Source of the DNA: Sorex araneus
Lineage: Eukaryota; Chordata; Mammalia; Eulipotyphla; Soricidae
Direction of reading: 5' to 3'
Length of the DNA stretch: 64,000 nucleotides
NCBI RefSeq assembly: GCF_027595985.1
Contig: NC_073312.1
Coordinates: 4,365,051 to 4,429,050 of the forward strand
Shown: piece by piece, positions 9,520 through 19,335 of the stretch
Layout of the letters: every line of letters starts with the position of its first letter
How positions within the stretch are numbered: position 1 is the stretch's first letter
Notes under the pieces: generated by a model
Database searches by the model: none
The model's input: only the letters and a program-made list of their open reading frames with translations
Told to the model about the DNA's origin: nothing
Position numbers and translations under genes: made by a program

Positions 9520-9640
9520 CGCGGAAGGGGGAGGGGCGGGGAGCTGGAGAGATTAAGTTTTTGTGCGTGTGTCCCCGGGTGCGTGTGTCATTCGAAGGGG
9601 GCCCGGGAGCGGCCCGGCGCGCGGGGGACCGAGCGGAGCC

Positions 9641-9652
9641 ATGCCGCGCTGA
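9641..9652 (+). other. Minimal upstream ORF (3 residues) in candidate exon 1
   Basis: ATG CCG CGC TGA, with G at -3 relative to the ATG. If transcribed it would be the first AUG of the CTBP2 leader. It is real as sequence; its translation is inference. Confidence 0.4.
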
Positions 9653-9672
9653 CGGGGGGGCCCCCGCACCAA

Positions 9673-9735
9673 CGCCGCCGCCGCCGCCGCCGGGTGGGGT
9701 GGGAGGGGCGGGAGCCGCCGCCGCCGCCGCCGCCT
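9673..9735 (+). repeat. Two (CCG)n tracts
   Basis: About six CCG triplets at 9674-9692 and about six more at 9715-9734, separated by GGTGGGGTGGGAGGGG. They lie in the candidate 5' UTR, where they would form stable secondary structure. Confidence 0.9.
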
Positions 9736-10159
9736 CCCGGGTGGGCGCCCTGCGCCGCGGACGCCGGCGGCCCGGGACGAGGTAAGGGGGCCCCCGGGGG
9801 CGGGCTGGGGCGGCCGCCGCCCCCCACCTCACCTGCGGCCGCGGGGCCGGGGGCTCGGCGCCCGCGCCTCACTGCGCCACTCCGGGAGGAGGAGGACGCG
9901 GAGGGCGAAGGACGCGGAGCCGGCATCCGAGGACATCTTGGGTCTGCGCCCCCCGGCCCCGGTGGCCGTCCGGCGCGGGGCCGCGGTGGGGGGTGGGCCG
10001 GGGTGGGCGCCGGCCGGGGGGGCCCCCCCGCGCGCCGATCCCCCCCCCCCGGGCGCCCATCGCGCCCGCTGGCCTCGGCTGGCGCTGGCGTTTGTGTTGT
10101 TGTGATGAGAGTTGATGAATGCGAAGTAGGCGGTCACCTTCCTTCCCATCAGGACTGGC

Positions 10160-10181
10160 AAAAAAAAAAAAAAAAAAAAAA
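10160..10181. repeat. Poly(A), 22 bases, inside the CpG island
   Basis: Pure A run preceded by an unusually AT-balanced, promoter-internal patch (GTTGTTGTGATGAGAGTTGA, 10096-10115) that stands out from the surrounding GC DNA. Confidence 0.95.
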
Positions 10182-11450
10182 GGAAAAAGAAGCCCCGAGC
10201 GCGGCGGCGGCGTCCGGAGGGCAGCGGCGGCGGCGGCGGCGTCGCGGCGACGGTTTCCTAGGCGCCCCCGGCTCCTGCTCCCCGAGGCCGGTGGGTGCGC
10301 GCGCGGTGGCAGCCCGCGACCCAGGCCGAGCGCGCGGCGCGCCGCGGGGACAATACGGCCCGATCCCCCGGGGACCCGGCGTCCGAGCGCGCGGGGCCTC
10401 GGCGGGGCGGGGGCGGGGGCGGCGCGGGGTGGCCGGGGGAAGCGGGGCGCGCGCGCGCGCGGCTCGGGGGGCCCCCCTGGGGCGCGGCCCCTCCCGGCGG
10501 GGGACCCCGCGCGGCGCCCCGGGAGCGGCCGTGCGGGCCGGGCGCGGAGCGGAGCGGAGCCCTTTTGTTGTGCGGCCCCGCATTGTTGGCTCCGCCGGGC
10601 AGCCCGGCCGCAGCTGCCGCCGCCGCCCGCGCCGCGCCGGGCCGGGCCCGCCAAAGTGGCCGCGGGGCGGGGAGCGGCGGGCGGCGGCCGGGCGGGCGGG
10701 AGGGCCGGGGCCGGGGCCGGGCCGGGGCCGGGCGGGCATTTCCTCTGCCCGGCCGCGCTCCCGCGGGCACCGCTTCCTCCTCGGCCGCCGCCGCCGCCCG
10801 CCCGCGCGCCGCCGGCCCCGTCCCCGCCCGCGCCGCACTTTCCGGGCGGGGTGAGCCCCAAAGAGAAAAGTTTGGCTGGAGGGGCGGGCGGGGGCGCCCC
10901 CGGGGCGGCGGGGGCCGGCGGGGGGCCGCGCGCGGGGCCGGGCGGCCGCGGGGGAAGCGCCTTTTCTTTCTCTGGCTCCGCGAGGCCCCCGCGGCCCGGG
11001 GCAAGTTGGGCGGCAGCGGCGCGCGGGGGGCCCGGGGCGCGCCGGGGCCGGGCTGCAGCGCGGGGGGCCCCCTCGGCGCCCCCCGGGGCGCGCCAGGCCG
11101 CGGGCCCCGGAGCTCGGCGCGGACGGTGGCCGCCGGCCGCAGCGACACGCTCCCGCCGCCGGTGGCGGACAGCGGGGTGCGCGCGCGCGAGGGTGCAGGG
11201 GTTCCCCCCCCGCGCGCCCCCGAGCCCGCCGCGCCGCAGTTGGCTCCGGGGGTCCCCGCGTCGTGCGCCCCGCCGGCGGGAAGGAGGATCGTGCCCCGGA
11301 TGCCCGCTTGCTCCGCGGGCTCCGGGCGGCCGCGCCGGCAGCGGCCTACGTGGTGGCGCCCGGGCTCCCCTCCCGCGTTCGGGGGGCGCCCCTGCCCGCG
11401 TGTCGACCCCCTGGCGCTCGACGTGTGTGTTTCATTGTACCGATGGGCGA

Positions 11451-12929
11451 TCGGGTTAAGTTCTTCGAGAGTCAGATGTGAGCGGCGTCAAGGGGAGACA
11501 AGAGAATTCTGTGCTATAAATATGCATCGGGAATTTAAAATGCTAAGTGCCTGATTTGCAATTCCGTTGGATATTCTAGAGACTGGTATATTTTTATCTG
11601 ACACGGATAATTTGGAGGGGACGTATATTTTGGTTAGTTCGGAAGAGTGATTCCGCCGCCCGACTTGGGCGAAATATGTCAAACTCGCGCCCTCTCTCCA
11701 GCGTCTTCCGTTGGGTGCTCCGGGTTCAGAGAGTGTTTCGGGCTTCCTCGTGTTCAGAACCTGTAACTGCAGATCCGCCTGACTCCAGAGTAGTAGAACT
11801 CGTGAGTTTCCGTGTACTTTGGAGTTGGAATTTTTCTGAAATATCAGTCTTTTACGTCTTGAAGACTTGGGACTTTGAAGGATCGTGCTTTTTTTCTATT
11901 TGGTTGAACAGTACCTCTTGGAGCGGTTATAAAAGGAGATTCCAAGTGCGACGCCAACACTTTGAAAGCAAGATTGAAGCAAGATTTCTTCTTTTTTTTA
12001 AAAAAAAAAAAGAAAAAAGTAACAGGGACTGTGTTAGGGTCAGAAACGCTAACTATCCTTTTGTCTGGCCTCAGATCTCTGAACTGTTCTGACACTCCCC
12101 TCTAAAATCTCTCACGCCCTTTTCATTGCCCCCCCCCCCAAAGAAAAGTTAATGAGATGGTAGGTTTCAAGGAAAAAAACAAAAAGAAATCGACATACCC
12201 TTCTTGCAAAAGATGCTTACAGATGCCATTGAGCTTGGGTGTTCGTGGTGGCGGTGCTGGCTTCTAATGAAACCAGTTTAATCGTTCACACTTGATCAGG
12301 TATAACAGGAAGAGACAAAGGGCAGCGGGCATATTGCATGGAGGGCTGCAGCGTTAAGTGTCCACTGGAGGGGGGAGGGGCCCTCCTCCAGGACCAGGGG
12401 CGAGAGGGTTGAGGGCCAAAGGGGATTTATGGCACTGATTGGTTTTTCTGTGCCACTGGGGTAGGGCACCCCGGTGTGGCCCTGCAGATCGCATTTATTA
12501 GAGGAAATTTTTTAATCTTGGTTTTGGAGCTTATTCTGAACCCGAGGTGCTTTAGTTTAATCCTTGCTGCTCTCGGGGGTGAGGGAGGGGGTTGGGTTTT
12601 CCTCCCCGCTTCTAATTGTACCTTAATAAGATGAGGGAGAGGGTGTGGGATGGCTCAGCCTCAGAGGGAGCTGAGTTATTTATGACTTCATTTGGGATCT
12701 TTGAAACCGGCCCTTCAGTGGGGGCTGGGTGTGCTGGGGTGAGGGGCAGGCCCAGTTACCTTTCCCTGACTCGGATTCAGCAGCCACACTGCCACCCCAA
12801 CTCTTTGTTCCTGGAGGGTGTGTGTCTTTGCTAGGCACCCGGGGGCTGCCTGCTGGAAATTTCTCTCTGACTTGGCCCTGGCCTCGGAAAGGAGTATTTG
12901 CAAAGTGTGGGTTTCTTTGAAGTTAGGAG
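11451..12929. other. Unique intronic sequence downstream of the island
   Basis: A sharp fall in CpG density after about 11,450. AT-rich, SINE-free sequence, e.g. CTATAAATATGCATCGGGAA near 11,514. The absence of insertions for more than 3 kb next to the promoter suggests constrained regulatory DNA. No exon signature seen. Confidence 0.5.
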
Positions 12930-13260
12930 AGTTGAAAAAGTTTGGCTGCCCAAGCAATCAGCACTAGCATTGTAAAAATACACCAGTGACATACTTTGTG
13001 AGATAATTTTGGCCTTTTAAGACTCCGGGCACACCTGTTCCTGTCCCTCCAGATGAATTTGCTCTCCCCGGCGTCGTTAATCTGGTCATGTCCACAAAGC
13101 TGGAACAGAAAAAGTTGCTACCTGTGTAATTATTAACTAGCCTGCCAGCTACCCTTTCAGGGAATAATCAATAACTTTACTCTTCACTTAAAAACTCCAA
13201 ACAAATCCCTATTCATAAGTCTGGAAATCATTGCACAGAGAAATAAAGCGAAACAAACAG
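12930..13260. promoter_or_regulatory. Candidate conserved non-coding element
   Basis: Unique, balanced-composition sequence without repeats. It contains TGTAATTATTAAC at 13125-13137, two mismatches from the HNF1 palindrome consensus, plus TAATCAATAAC just downstream. The function is inference from composition and motif density only. Confidence 0.35.
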
Positions 13261-14074
13261 GTATCACCACCACAAGCAAACACAACCCCGAAATCAGCCC
13301 GCACCTCCCCGTGTTCCGAGCCTCTCCCCCACCAGGTGAATAAATGCTGAGTAGAGAGAGTAGGTGCTGAGTAAGCACCGCCGTGGGTTTGAACGGGATA
13401 TTGGTCCTGGAGCTGGGAGATTCAGAGGCCCTGGAGGACGTCACGCGCGGGCCATGTCGAGGAGCAGAAAGGGTGGACGAGGCCAAGTCACCCCCTTTGC
13501 ACTTAAATTTAATGGCTGAGTGGGGAAATTCAGAGTTTATCGTGGGAGAGTGTCTTGAATTCATTATCATTTCCGTAGAGGGGCAGGGGGGCTGCGTTCC
13601 TCGTGTGTGTGTGTTGTGGAACCTGGGACCCTCTCACAAAACTCCCCACGGGAGTTGGGAAGGGACAAGAGAGAGAGTGAGCGTGTGCATATGTGCAGGC
13701 CTTCGTAGGGAAGGACGTTTCTGGCGGGTTGCTGGGTCCAGCTCAGGAATATTTTCCCCGCCTGACCTCTGGGTCACTTCACAGAGGTGCAGGGTGCGTG
13801 TTTGTGAGTAATTAAAAAGAAAAACTAAAGTGTGTTTGGCTACGAAGAGGGCTTGGCTTACCACGTGACTGTGACAGAGGCGCCCCGTTCCTGCAGTGTT
13901 GGGGTGCCTCACTCCCCTGAGACTTCTGCAGGTCAGTGGCTCAGGAATGCGCGTGTGTCTGGGAGAGCCGGGCCCAGCCCTCGCCCCTCCTCCGGGCTGG
14001 CGCCCTCATTACAGGCCCCCCACCCCCCCTTAAAGTTTGCTGAGCCTTCTCTCCCCCACCCAGTCTTTTGAAGT
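13261..14074. other. Intron, unique sequence
   Basis: Mixed composition. Short GTGTGTGTG and GAGAGAGAG runs near 13,605 and 13,670. No exon, SINE or other element recognised. Confidence 0.5.
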
Positions 14075-14350
14075 TAATTTTTATTCAAGTCTGTGTTTGA
14101 TGGAATATGTATCAAAGACTTTTGATAGGCTTTTTTTTTTTGAAAGTTCCGTTTTTTTTTTTTAAATCCTATCTCTGGGTTAGGAAAATTATATTTAATA
14201 ATTGCTGAAAACTTCAGAATCCTTTTTTTTGAGGTATTCAGTGTTTCTTTTGATCATGATTTAATGGCTAGTGTCCAGAAATCTTCAATGTGACTAATGA
14301 TATTCACAAATTAATGTTTGGGCATAAACTGAAGTTTGCTTTTAGCTCTC
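14075..14350. promoter_or_regulatory. AT-rich candidate non-coding element
   Basis: Strongly AT-rich patch with TATCAAAGACTTTTGATA at 14110-14127, a near-palindrome whose left half matches the TCF/LEF core (WWCAAAG), and two T runs. SINE-free. Confidence 0.35.
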
Positions 14351-15522
14351 ATTATGAATGTCTAAAGCCTCACTTATGGGTGCACTGGGCATTCAGGACT
14401 TTGCCAGGGAAAAGAAAGGCTTTGCACACTGGGCAGAGAGGGGAGGGGGGATTCACAGATGAATAGAGAATGTACAATAGGGAGAGAGAGCTAGGCCATT
14501 GTTCGGGTGAATGTTGACAATGCTCGCCAAGGGGCAGTTTTGCATTCATTCTTCTAGAAATTTCAGGAGCTGCAGACAGGCTGGGACCCAGAGTCACATT
14601 CATCAGTCTGCGGCCAGGGAACTGTGCCCGCCCCTTCCCAGAGCTCGTCCTCGCAGGTGGGCTTCCCGGAAGCCCCGCGTGGGCCTTGTCGCGGTCACCT
14701 GCCCTTGCGTGGAAGGAGTCTGGGGCGGAGGCCAGGGCGCTCTGCTGACGGCAGGGAAGCTTGACCTGCTCTTGTTGGGTTTTGTTTGAGGATCACCAGT
14801 GGTGCTCAGAGAGTCAGATGGGGTGCTGGGGGCTGAGCCCCAGCCGAGCGCCCCCCACCCACACTACTGGGTCTCCAGATCTGAGAGGCCCCTGGTGTCC
14901 TGGAAAGGGGGTGTGTGCTGGAAGTGGACGCCAGCCTGGCTCCTGCCTCGGCCACGTGTGCTGGTGGTGCCCAAAGTGCAGTTCCCTTGGCCCTGGCGGG
15001 CGCCGCCTCCCCGCCCCGCCTCTGCCTCCCCTGCACCCACCTGGGGGCCCCGATTCTAACTTGGCGCCAGCTCCCAGCTCAGCTCCAGTGCATGCCCGCC
15101 TCTGCCCGCTGCACCCCGTCCGCCCCCCACCCGAGCGGGACCCATGCTCACGTGGCCACTGGAGGGGTTCCCGTTTGATTTTAGCTGGCTGAGAACTTGG
15201 GGCACCCGTGGCTTTCGCCAGCGATCTCTCCTCTAGACGCTCTCTAAGGAAGTGCTTGAGAACTGGCGCGCTTTAACGCTTTCCAGGACGGGGCTCCCAG
15301 GCCTCCATAGGAGTAGGTGGGTTGGCTTCTTCCTCGGGGGCTAAGTGATGCCTTTGGTTTTATGGCGAGGTCACTTCCGTTCTGGGGAATCATTGAGCTT
15401 TCAGTTTTTCCCAAGATACAATGATGCTGTGTGTGCAGGGTCCACTGCCGGCCAGTTCAGCCTCGGGACGCTCTTAAATCCTTCCCACTCACCAGATATT
15501 TAAAAACCCAGAACCTAACCTG
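14351..15522. other. Intron, GC-rich unique; possible SINE remnant
   Basis: A weak minus-strand SINE trace at about 14,775-14,850 (TTTTGTTTGAGGATCACCAG, GTGGTGCTCAGAGAGTCAG). Otherwise unannotated unique sequence. Confidence 0.45.
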
Positions 15523-15572
15523 ACCTCCCTCCCTCCCTCCCTTCCTCCCTCCCTCCCTCTCCTCTCTCTTTC
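15523..15572. repeat. (CCCT)n microsatellite
   Basis: Tetranucleotide CTCC/CCTT repeats that end in CTCTCTCTTTCTG and lead directly into the pyrimidine end of a minus-strand SINE. Confidence 0.9.
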
Positions 15573-15573
15573 T

Positions 15574-15705
15574 GCTTTTTGGGCCACACCGGCAGTGCTG
15601 TGCTTACTCCAGAGTCTGTGCTTAGTGGTCAATCCCAGGGCACCATAGCTGAACCCAGGTCTGCCAGGAGCAGGGCCAGAGCCGGACCCGCTGTCCTGTG
15701 TCTTT
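15574..15705 (-). mobile_element. Decayed SINE
   Basis: CTTTTTGGGCCACACCGGCA, GTGCTTACTCCAGAGTCTGT and GCTGAACCCAGGTCTGCC follow the family complement order. Confidence 0.75.
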
Positions 15706-15779
15706 TTCCTCCCTTCCAGAGCCCGGCTGGGTCCGCTGAATTGGAGAAGCTGTTTGACTTGAAAGAGTTAACCGGTGGC

Positions 15780-17050
15780 TCTGTGGAACCCGTGGCCGTA
15801 TTTCTGGTTCCAGCCCCTGCCCGGGTTTATTTCAGCCCGGCAGGCCCGGCCGAGGGCTTGTAAACTCGCTCCCGAGCTCGGCCGGCCTGCAGTCTGGCCG
15901 CCGGCAATCTGTCCGGCTGGGGACAAACAAAACCTTCTTTGTGCCGCGCTGGACTTGCAGGAAGTGTCTCGGGAAGGAATCGGAGCCCCGGAGCTCAGAG
16001 GTCAAGTTTTCTGGCCTGCCGGGTTTTCTTTCCCAGGCCGGCCACTTTCAAGGCCCGCGCGGGCTCGGCGTCCGGGTGGGCCGGGTGGGCCGGGAAGCGG
16101 GAGCGCGACCGGGCCAGGTGTGTGGGCGGGGCGGGGAGGGGCGGCAGGTGAGATTCCTGCGGAGGGGCCCGCCCAGAGGGCCGGTGTCTCGCGGGTCCCC
16201 AGCCTCCAGGGCTCCTTCCGGAATGACGCCCCGGGTGCAGAGGGACGGGGAGCGCCTCGGAGGAGCCTCAGGCCCAGGTGGGTTGGGGCTGGGGGCGGCC
16301 CGGCCCTGGGTGGCACCGCAGGTGTGCCCGTGGGGGGGGGGCCAGGGCTGGGCACACGCGCGCACGTTGGCGGCTCCCGTCCCCCCCCACCCCAGCACAG
16401 GGCCGGGGTGTCGCCCCCACGCCTAGGCTGCACACCCCGGCCGCGGGGTCCCTCCCTGCCCGCCCCCTCCCCCCATCACCCCGGGCGGGGGCCCCAGGTG
16501 GCCGGGCCGGGCCCGCAGGCGACTTCCGGTCTGCGCTGGGCGGGCAGGGCCGGCGGCGCGGGGCCAGCGCGCCCTCCCCGGGCGGGGCACTGCCCGCTGC
16601 CCGCCGCCCGGCCCCTCCCCCGCGCCCCGCCCGGCCCGGCCCGGCCCGGCCCTTTGACTTGTAAATCGGGAGCCGGGAAGTCGCCGGGGGGCACCGGGCC
16701 GCCCCCCGCCCCCCCGCCGGCGCCCGCTTCCTCCGCCCCCCGGTCGGAGCAGGACTCGGTACCTGCCTGGCCCGGGTCTGAGACCGCCCCCTCCCCCGCC
16801 CCCGGTCGGGTGTGGGCGCTGGGGGGACCCTAGAGGGGTTGGGGGGCTTTACTGCCCCGGAACGTGCCCGGCTGGGGGGCCGCCCCCAGAAGTGCGCGGG
16901 GCGGGGACGCCCACCCAGCTCCTCCCAGCTAGTGCGCCCGGGCCGAGGGAAGGTGCTGGAAGGGCTGGAGCGCCGCGGCCGCCCTCGGGGAGCTGTGCTC
17001 GGTGCCCTGGGCGAGGCCCCGCGCGCCCGGGTGTCCTGCGTTTGATCTTG
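15780..17050. promoter_or_regulatory. Second GC/CpG-rich island
   Basis: High CpG density resumes about 4.3 kb after the main island, with GC boxes, a (CCCGG)n stretch near 16,630-16,652 and CGG-rich sequence. It could be an alternative CTBP2 promoter, an intronic regulatory island, or simply local GC drift in this GC-rich intron. A GTGAGA donor-like site follows GGCAG at 16148. No exon is proposed. Confidence 0.4.
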
Positions 17051-19040
17051 ACAGCGCCGAGTGGTGATTGATGCCCAGGAGGAAGGGGGTGTGGCTGGCC
17101 CCTGACCCCGCCCTCCCCGCGCTGGGATTCGAACCCGGCTGCTGCAGGGAGTGAGCTCAGGGCAGGGGTCCGCCCCTCAGAGCGGCCTGCCCGCCCAGTC
17201 GTGACTCAGTCTCCCCCCGGAGCCCAGCACGTGGTGGGGTACTGCGGCCAGGTGTACCCATTCCCTCCTCCCGGGCTCCGTCCTTTCTGGGGGTGCCTCC
17301 CCCTCCCCCGCTAGTGCCCGGTGGCGACTCCCCAGAGAGCAGTTGTCCTTCCGACCCACTGCCCTTTGGGGTCCAGGGGCCCCGGGCGCGTGAGGAGCAC
17401 GAGGTGCAGTGAGGCGACTGGGGGTCCCTCAGCTGCTTCCGGCTGTTGGCTGGAACCCGGGCACATCAGGGCTGGGTCCCCCTCAGCAGAGGCCTGTACC
17501 CCGTCTTTGCTCCCCGCCCCCTCCCCCCACCTGGGTCTCCGCGTGTACCTGGGGCCTGGGGGCACTGCTTTCTCTTAAGGCCCAGAGGGCAGGTCTGCAA
17601 ACGGGGGTCTGGCTCGTCCATCCGTGTCAGCCCCTTCCGGGTTTGTGCTCCCGTCACCAGCGAGGGCCCGGAAGTGCCCCTTTATCCCCCCCCCCATGGC
17701 TTCCCACTCTCCCCCACTCTCCATCAGACCTCCCGTGCCCCGAGGACAGTGGGGAGGGTTCCCGGGTCCGGCCCAGGAGCCCCTGGATGCAGGGGGGGAG
17801 GGAGGCACTTGCCCCCCCCCCCATGGGAACAGCCCGAGTCTCCGGTGAGGCGCCCGATGCCCTCCCCCCGCCCCCAGGAACCTCCACAGGCCGCTGGGTC
17901 TGTGCTGGCAGAGGTGCTGGCCTGGGCGCCCCCGGACAAAAGGAGCTGCCCCGCTGGCGGCCAGGGCGTGGGGCTGGGTGAGCCGCTCACCTGAGGCTGC
18001 CCAGGTGAGGCTGCTCCTGCCCCTGGCTTCCCCGGGGGCCAAGTCCTCCCGCGGAGACTTTCCTGAAAAACAGGCTCTCCTGTAATTACAGGACCCCCTC
18101 CTGCCACCCTCCTCGAACACTCTTGTCCCTGCAAGCATGTGGGCTGGGGGACTCCCTGGAGTCCCAGTGGGCTGGGGGGCGGGGGGGGGGGGTTGCTGCG
18201 CTCTGGGTCAGGGGGCAGCGCTGGGCACTGCTGGGAACTGGGTGGCCGGGAACAGCTTTCAGGCACGGCTGCGCATGGCTCAGCGGCCCAGCCCTCGCCA
18301 GGAGAGGGGGCTGCAGGGGGCCACATCCACCTCTCCCACGGCCTGGGGGGGGGCCCTGGGCCGGACATGAGAGGGGAGGGTTGCTTCCGGTGGGGGGGGG
18401 GTGCTTCTGCCCGGAGCGGGGACGTGGCATCCATCAGAGCCCAGGAATGTTCTGGCGTTCCTGTTTTGTCAGCCTTGGCCGGCTGGCCGCAACATGCAGG
18501 TTTTTGATGGAGAGCCATTTCCTGAGAAGCAGGGCGTGTGGGTGGTCTCCGCCGCCGCTGGGTGGACGGTGGAGGAGGTGTGTGCCCCGCCCAGGCTGGG
18601 CTGCAGGGCGCCCCCAGAGCTTGGCAGGAGGCCCTCGCGCGAAACCCGGGGCCCCGAGGCTGCCTGCCCGGGTGCCACCTCCTTGCAGCCCTGGGACCCG
18701 CTCAGGTTCTCCAAAGCCTCCTGTCCCCCGCCGTGCCGAGGCCTGGCGCCGCGCTGTGTTTACACTCCCTGCTCCCGCTCTGCCCAGGGGCCGTGGGCTT
18801 CGCTCGGGCCAGAGCCTTGTTCGCACACACGCCTCTCTCCCCCTTTCCCAGCTAAGCCTGGGATTAAGGATGTGGCTTCACCTGTCAGGAGCCGGGAGAC
18901 TGCAGAATTAGAGCCGGGAGTCTGTCTGGATGGTGCCTTCCTGCGTGTTCAAGGAGGGCTTGGCACGATCCTGATTCCTTCCTCCGAAAACGGCCAGATG
19001 TGCCCCCTCGGTGGGCAGAGGAAGTGGAGCTCCTTAGAAA
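17051..19040. other. Intron, GC-rich, nothing recognised
   Basis: Open frames on both strands and several G or C runs (for example 18182-18193), but no splice-bounded exon, no SINE and no identifiable protein. Confidence 0.5.
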
Positions 19041-19335
19041 TGACTAGAGTGGGGTGTGTGTGCTTGTGTGTGAGGTCAGGTGTGTTGTGTATGCGTGTGT
19101 GACCCTTGCAAGCGTGTGCATGCATGCCTGTGCGGTTATTTTTGCAAGTGTGCACATGTGTGATGACTGGAACTGAGTTAGTGCACATGTGATGATTGCA
19201 GGTGTGTGAGCGTGTGCCCCTGGGTGCCTATGTGAGTATTGCAAGTGTCCGTACGGTTATGGTTATTGAAACTGAGTGTATATACGTGTGTTACTATTGA
19301 AACTGCGTTGTGTGTGCACACGTGCACAATTATGA
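19041..19335. repeat. Degenerate TG-rich repeat
   Basis: About 290 bases of interrupted TG sequence with recurring longer phrases such as ATTGAAACTGAGTGTA / ATTGAAACTGCGTTGT (19266-19307) and TTGCAAGTGT (19143, 19239). It resembles an old, diverged minisatellite. Confidence 0.75.

Larger units (their letters stand above)
9545..9781 (+). other. CTBP2: Candidate CTBP2 non-coding exon 1
   Basis: The 3' end is supported by a near-consensus splice donor, GACGAG followed by GTAAGG at 9782. The 5' end is a guess, placed after the GC box near 9532, because CpG promoters start transcription over a range. The exon would be entirely 5' UTR. It contains a four-codon upstream ORF (ATG at 9641) and two runs of CCG triplets. 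Alternative donors exist in the island (GTGAGC at 9299 and 10851), so other first exons are possible. Confidence 0.45.
7850..11450 (+). promoter_or_regulatory. CTBP2: CpG-island promoter of CTBP2
   Basis: About 3.6 kb of extremely CpG-dense sequence, the densest block in the window. It contains GC boxes (for example AGGGGCGGGG near 9532), an inverted CCAAT box at 9011-9015, GGA and CCG runs and a strong splice donor at 9782. No TATA box is evident, as expected for a housekeeping-type CpG promoter with dispersed starts. It lies upstream of, and in the same orientation as, the first coding exon of CTBP2 at 63.4 kb. No other gene is visible between them, so assignment to CTBP2 is inference from position. 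Two A runs (9043-9063, 10160-10181) and a T run (8414-8424) interrupt the GC sequence. Long open frames across the island lack protein character and are not genes. Confidence 0.8.

Noticed and set aside
10851-10856. GTGAGC donors at 10851 and 9299 as ends of alternative first exons
   Set aside because: Plausible donors, but GTGAG occurs often in this composition, and nothing marks an exon body. Mentioned only as alternatives to the 9782 donor.
10119-11459. Open frame of 446 codons across the CpG island, and similar long frames at 7924-9012, 8000-9301 and 9583-10854
   Set aside because: Composed almost only of R, G, A and P with homopolymer K or F where A/T runs are crossed. Overlapping frames are open on both strands, as expected when stop codons are rare in CpG-rich DNA.
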